From the NCBI GenBank assembly GCA_900767815.1, contig CAAGAM010000231.1, positions 1 to 26,636 of the forward strand: a stretch of 26,636 nucleotides of DNA. Direction: 5' to 3'. Numbering within the stretch: the first letter of the stretch is position 1; the number at the start of each line of letters is the position of its first letter. The position numbers and the translations under genes are program-made. This document shows, one piece after another, positions 23,553-26,636 of this stretch. Below the pieces are notes generated by a model. That model saw nothing but the letters and a program-made list of their open reading frames with translations. It searched no databases and was not told the DNA's origin. This DNA comes from Clostridia bacterium. Its GTDB lineage: Bacteria; Bacillota; Clostridia; Christensenellales; Borkfalkiaceae.

Positions 23553-24243
23553 TTTTAAACCCCTCCGCTTCGTTGTTCATTTTTATCTGCAAAATCTCGT
23601 TTGCGAGAACGTGAGCCATATGCTCGGTTTCGATAAGATCCGCGGTAAAACAATCATCGTTTCTCCGCAGAAAATCGGATAAAAAGCCTTCCGTCTTGTT
23701 TACGCACATAACTCTGCACGGCACGTCGGGACGATCCTTCGTGTAAACCGTTATGCCGAAACACACCCTGTACTTTGCAAAGACGACGAGAAGAACCGCG
23801 CCCGCAACCGCCGCTGCCGCCAAAAGGAACTCGATAAGCAAATCGACGGGCGTCAAAGCGGGAATAATTTTGGCAATCGAAAGAATGCCCGCCGTTAAAA
23901 ACAGTACGGCAAAAACAGCAAGAGTTATTATCCACCCGAGGCTGTAATGCTTTACGTTTTTGAAATAAGACGAAACGCTTTCGATTCTCTCAACGGGTAT
24001 TTCCACGTTTCTCTTCGAAGTTTTCGCCGAGTTTGCGGAGCAGACCATATGTACCATTCTTTTGTTTGTAAGAAGAACGGTCGTCTCCGTTTTCACTTTC
24101 TTGTTTCTTCTGTCATAAGTCATGTAACAGTCATAATCGAAACAATCCACGATTTTTTCGCCTTCTGCCAAAACCAAGCCGTTCTTTGCCTGTTTAAGCC
24201 CGAATCCGAAATCGATTTCTTTCTCGTATTCGCCTGCTTCCAT
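23533..24243 (-). CDS. Membrane protein with PH-like N-terminal region (first of pair)
   Basis: This 236-aa protein has a soluble N-terminus with TTVLLTNKRMVHM (54-66), a TNKR motif typical of bacterial PH-like domains. Two membrane helices follow at about 102-124 and 134-156, with an 80-residue soluble tail (ITVYTKDRPDVPCRVMCVN). No family name is recognised. The start at 24243 (MEAGEYEK) is set by GGGAGGA 6 nt upstream; the longer Met at 24261 overlaps that site. Transcription starts from a near-consensus promoter. The related next gene overlaps its end by 20 bp. A membrane or envelope stress role is possible, but unsupported. Confidence 0.75.
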   Translation of the reverse strand: MEAGEYEKEIDFGFGLKQAKNGLVLAEGEKIVDCFDYDCYMTYDRRNKKVKTETTVLLTNKRMVHMVCSANSAKTSKRNVEIPVERIESVSSYFKNVKHYSLGWIITLAVFAVLFLTAGILSIAKIIPALTPVDLLIEFLLAAAAVAGAVLLVVFAKYRVCFGITVYTKDRPDVPCRVMCVNKTEGFLSDFLRRNDDCFTADLIETEHMAHVLANEILQIKMNNEAEGFKNGNDIG

Positions 24244-24342
24244 ATTCGGTCCTCCCTTCACGATTTCGATAAGCAGCTGAAATTCATATCCGATTACAGA
24301 AAAATCATAACCGATTGAATTATAACTACTCTATTTTATTAT

Positions 24343-24371
24343 AGTATACTAAAATATGTCGGGTTTGTCAA
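24343..24371 (-). promoter_or_regulatory. Near-consensus promoter for the PH-like membrane pair
   Basis: On the minus strand there is TTGACA (24366-24371), a 17-bp spacer and TATACT (24343-24348), giving a leader of about 95 nt. Confidence 0.8.
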
Positions 24372-24459
24372 TAATAAAATTTAAATAAACGATTTTCTTT
24401 TAAAAATATTTTATTTTCGGGTGTCTTTCGGATATTTTTCGCCGTAATACGGCATAAAT

Positions 24460-24492
24460 TTGCGGCGGTTCCGGGATAAGGAACCGCCGCAA
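24460..24492 (-). terminator. Terminator after clpX
   Basis: TTGCGGCGGTTCC (24460-24472) pairs perfectly with GGAACCGCCGCAA (24480-24492) over a 7-nt loop. The minus-strand tail is only weakly T-rich. A second small palindrome, GCCGTAATACGGC, lies beyond it at about 24441-24453. Confidence 0.75.
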
Positions 24493-24498
24493 GCGACG

Positions 24499-25740
24499 TT
24501 ATGCTATGCTCTTTTTGATTATTTCGGGGCCTTTCTTGCCTAAAACCACGTCTTTGTCGATAATCACTTTTTCCACGTCGTCTTCGGACGGGATATCGTA
24601 CATGCTGTCGAGCATGAGATTTTCGAAAATAGTTCTTAAACCTCTCGCGCCCGTTTTAAGCTCGATAGCCTTTTTTGCCACTTCCGAAACGGCGTCGTCG
24701 GTTACGACAAGTTCCACGTCGTCTATTCCGACGAGTTTTTTATACTGCTTCACGATGGCGTTTTTCGGCTCGGTCATTATCTTCACGAGAGCCGTTTCGT
24801 CCAGAGGCTGAAGCCCGACGACTATCGGCATTCTGCCGACGAATTCGGGAATAAGCCCGAATTTCGTAAGGTCCTGAGGCTGAATTTCGTCGAGATACGC
24901 CGTGGAGTTCTCCTCGCCCGATTTGAGTTTACCCGCAAACCCGAGCGAAGAATTATCGAGACGTTTTCCGACGATTTTGTCAAGCCCTACGAACGCCCCG
25001 CCGCAAATGAAGAGAATATTCGTCGTGTCGATTCTTATAAAATCCTGCTGAGGGTGTTTTCTTCCGCCCTGAGGAGGAACGGACGCGATCGTCGATTCGA
25101 TTATCTTTAAAAGCGCCTGTTGAACGCCTTCGCCGCTCACGTCTCTCGTTATGGAAACGTTTTCGCTCTTTCTTGCAATTTTATCTATCTCGTCGATGTA
25201 AATTATGCCTTTCTGCGCTCTGTCCACGTCATAATCTGCATTCTGAATGAGCTTTAAAAGTATATTTTCCACGTCCTCGCCGACGTAACCCGCTTCGGTT
25301 AAAGTGGTTGCGTCCGCAACGGCGAAAGGAACGTTGAGGATTTTGGCAAGCGTTCTTGCAAGCAACGTCTTTCCGCAGCCCGTGGGACCAAGAAGCAGAA
25401 CGTTGCTCTTTTCGATCTCCGTATCGTCCTCTTTTTCGGCTTTTTTAAGATGTATTCTTTTATAATGGTTATATACGGCTACGGACAAAACCTTTTTCGC
25501 CTTGTCCTGCCCTACGATATATTTATCCAGCTCGGCTTTTATTTCGTGCGGCTTTAAAAGCCTCACGGTGTCGCTCTGAGCCTTTTTCTCTTCTTTGTCC
25601 AAAACCTCTTTGCATATTTCAACGCATTCGTCGCAGATATAAACCCCGTCGGGACCCGCTATAAGTTTTTTCGCGAGTTCCTTCGGCTTTCCGCAAAACG
25701 AACAACGGTGATCGTCGTCTTCGATATGATTGTTCGCCAT
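24499..25740 (-). CDS. clpX: ATP-dependent Clp protease ATP-binding subunit ClpX
   Basis: This 413-aa AAA+ unfoldase feeds proteins to ClpP. The N-terminal zinc-binding domain has C13, C16, C36 and C39. Walker A is GPTGCGKT (118-125) and Walker B is IIYIDEID (179-186). The pore loop GYVG is at 151-154. The RKH loop and the LGF loop that docks onto ClpP (SLGFAGK) are visible. The length is typical. GGAGG precedes the ATG. It lies 76 bp after clpP, and the two are probably one operon. Confidence 0.98.
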   Translation of the reverse strand: MANNHIEDDDHRCSFCGKPKELAKKLIAGPDGVYICDECVEICKEVLDKEEKKAQSDTVRLLKPHEIKAELDKYIVGQDKAKKVLSVAVYNHYKRIHLKKAEKEDDTEIEKSNVLLLGPTGCGKTLLARTLAKILNVPFAVADATTLTEAGYVGEDVENILLKLIQNADYDVDRAQKGIIYIDEIDKIARKSENVSITRDVSGEGVQQALLKIIESTIASVPPQGGRKHPQQDFIRIDTTNILFICGGAFVGLDKIVGKRLDNSSLGFAGKLKSGEENSTAYLDEIQPQDLTKFGLIPEFVGRMPIVVGLQPLDETALVKIMTEPKNAIVKQYKKLVGIDDVELVVTDDAVSEVAKKAIELKTGARGLRTIFENLMLDSMYDIPSEDDVEKVIIDKDVVLGKKGPEIIKKSIA

Positions 25741-25816
25741 AAAGCATTTACCTCCTGTTGCAATATTTTCTCCTGAGTATTTTAGGTTTTCGCTTTCGGG
25801 TCAGCCCCGCAAACGA

Positions 25817-26398
25817 TTATCTGTTATAGAAAATTTTATCGATAAGCCCGTAGTTCAACGCGTCCTCGGCGGTGAGATAATTATCTCTGTCGGTATCGTT
25901 TTCGATTTGCTCCACGGGTTTGCCCGTGTTTGCCGCAAGAACGGAATTGAGCTTCTTCTTGAGCGCGAGAATATGCTCCGCCTGAATTTTGATATCGCTC
26001 GCCTGCCCCTGCGCGCCGCCCAAAGGCTGATGAATCATTATTTCGGAAGAAGGAAGAGCGTAACGCTTGCCCTTGGTTCCGCTCGAAAGCAAAAACGCCG
26101 CCATGGATGCCGCCATGCCGATGCAGATGGTGGACACGTCGCACTTGATGAAATTCATCGTGTCGTAAATGGCAAGCCCCGACGTAACGCTTCCGCCCGG
26201 GCTGTTTATATAAATGTCGATATCCTTCGTGCTGTCTTTTGCTTCGAGATACAGTAGTTCCGCAACGACGGTGTTTGCAACCGCGTCGTTTATCTCGCCC
26301 GTTATGAAAATGATTCTCTCTTCCAAAAGCTTGGAATAAATGTCGTAAGACCTTTCGCCTCTGTCGGTCTGTTCAACGACCATAGGTATTAAAGCCAT
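25817..26398 (-). CDS. clpP: ATP-dependent Clp protease proteolytic subunit ClpP
   Basis: This 193-aa serine protease subunit forms the barrel-shaped chamber partnered by ClpX. The triad is S98 (GMAASMAA), H123 (MIHQPLGG) and D172 (RDNYLTAEDA). INSPGGSVTSGLAIYD forms the oxyanion region. AAGGAGG lies 6 nt before the ATG. A palindrome (26413-26430) sits just before this ribosome site. No CtsR-like heptad repeats or CIRCE element are seen upstream. In related bacteria tig often precedes clpP; the terminator at 26446-26492 suggests another minus-strand gene lies just outside the window. Confidence 0.98.
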   Translation of the reverse strand: MALIPMVVEQTDRGERSYDIYSKLLEERIIFITGEINDAVANTVVAELLYLEAKDSTKDIDIYINSPGGSVTSGLAIYDTMNFIKCDVSTICIGMAASMAAFLLSSGTKGKRYALPSSEIMIHQPLGGAQGQASDIKIQAEHILALKKKLNSVLAANTGKPVEQIENDTDRDNYLTAEDALNYGLIDKIFYNR

Positions 26399-26412
26399 AA
26401 AAAACCTCCTTA

Positions 26413-26430
26413 TTCGGGGAGTTCCCCGAA
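26413..26430 (-). promoter_or_regulatory. Palindrome directly upstream of the clpP ribosome site
   Basis: TTCGGGGA (26413-26420) and TCCCCGAA (26423-26430) are perfect inverted arms with 2 bp between. The hairpin ends 4 bp before AAGGAGG, so it could affect translation or be an operator. Confidence 0.5.
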
Positions 26431-26445
26431 CGTAAAAAATAATGA

Positions 26446-26492
26446 GGTTGTTAAAAAATCTTTCGCGAAAAGCCTCAAATTTTTTAACAACC
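26446..26492 (-). terminator. Terminator of a minus-strand gene to the right
   Basis: GGTTGTTAAAAAAT (26446-26459) pairs perfectly with ATTTTTTAACAACC (26479-26492). The minus-strand tail is T-rich (CATTATTTTTTACG). GAGG (26444-26447) could instead pair with CCTC in the loop, giving an alternative fold. Confidence 0.65.
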
Positions 26493-26531
26493 CCGTCCGA
26501 CTTGAAAATTTCGCTTTACCACTTACCGTTA

Positions 26532-26636
26532 GCCACGAGTGATTGCGTTTGAACCCGCCAAAACGCCGATATTTCCGCGCTTTATGCCGAATTCGCCTTC
26601 GCCCGTACCGCCAAGTACGAACAAAGTCGCCTTCGA
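26532..26636. mobile_element. Second MITE-like copy, left end only (cut by window edge)
   Basis: The visible 105 bp match 15521-15625 with about 7 differences. It begins GCCACGAGTGATTGCG and is preceded by TA (26530-26531), as in the first copy. The right end lies outside the window. Confidence 0.85.

Noticed and set aside
26399..26531. CtsR or CIRCE operator before clpP
   Set aside because: No GGTCAAA heptads and no TTAGCACTC/GAGTGCTAA pair were found.

Overview
This window looks like chromosomal DNA from a Bacillota bacterium of the Clostridia type. The main reasons are gene content and order. A divergent rpmB faces asp23 (yloU-like), fakA (yloV-like) and recG, an order known from Bacillus and clostridia. 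clpP and clpX are paired. An ATP-dependent and a PPi-dependent phosphofructokinase sit side by side. L28 is the zinc-ribbon type, and there are many strong AGGAGG ribosome sites and TTGACA/TATAAT promoters. Most genes are housekeeping, and I see no phage, plasmid or CRISPR block. The species cannot be named from the sequence; an uncultured gut lineage is a guess.

Layout. 1-1100: a glycerophosphodiester phosphodiesterase on the minus strand, with a fully consensus promoter back to back with the lepA promoter. 1124-10263: a plus-strand run of lepA, hemW, dnaE, pfkA and a PPi-type pfk. Three of its gaps carry a short dispersed motif (TAATCGRCTTATAG). 10264-10545: convergent gap with two strong hairpins. 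10546-13617: aspS and alr on the minus strand. 13685-14968: an M18 aminopeptidase, followed by a terminator and about 260 bp of degenerate TTTTGTCGG repeats. 15292-18887: a minus-strand operon of recG, an MmcQ/YjbR-like gene, an intact gene for a protein with two SH3-like repeats, and a second copy of that gene broken by a mobile element. 19014-21045: fakA and asp23. 21326-22097: rpmB and ogt. 22193-24243: a TetR-type regulator and a pair of related membrane proteins with PH-like N-terminal regions. 24499-26398: clpX and clpP. 26399-26636: a terminator and the left end of a second mobile-element copy.

The most informative discovery is a 277-bp non-autonomous element (MITE-like) at 15521-15797. 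It has 23-bp perfect terminal inverted repeats and is flanked by TA on both sides. Removing it together with one TA rejoins the two halves of the interrupted gene in frame and recreates the Leu-Pro-Val-Lys-Glu-Tyr junction seen in the intact paralogue. A second copy, about 93% identical, starts at 26532 and runs off the window. A 30-bp relic, also between TAs, sits on the dnaE stop codon. The element is packed with nested inverted repeats. The TA target duplication points to mobilisation by an IS630/Tc1-mariner transposase encoded elsewhere; that is inference.

Other points of interest are a 91-bp stretch 98% identical between the two SH3-repeat paralogues although their first halves are only roughly 57% identical in protein, the dispersed intergenic motif, and the uncharacterised PH-like membrane pair with overlapping genes. 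No clearly new defence or biosynthetic system was found.
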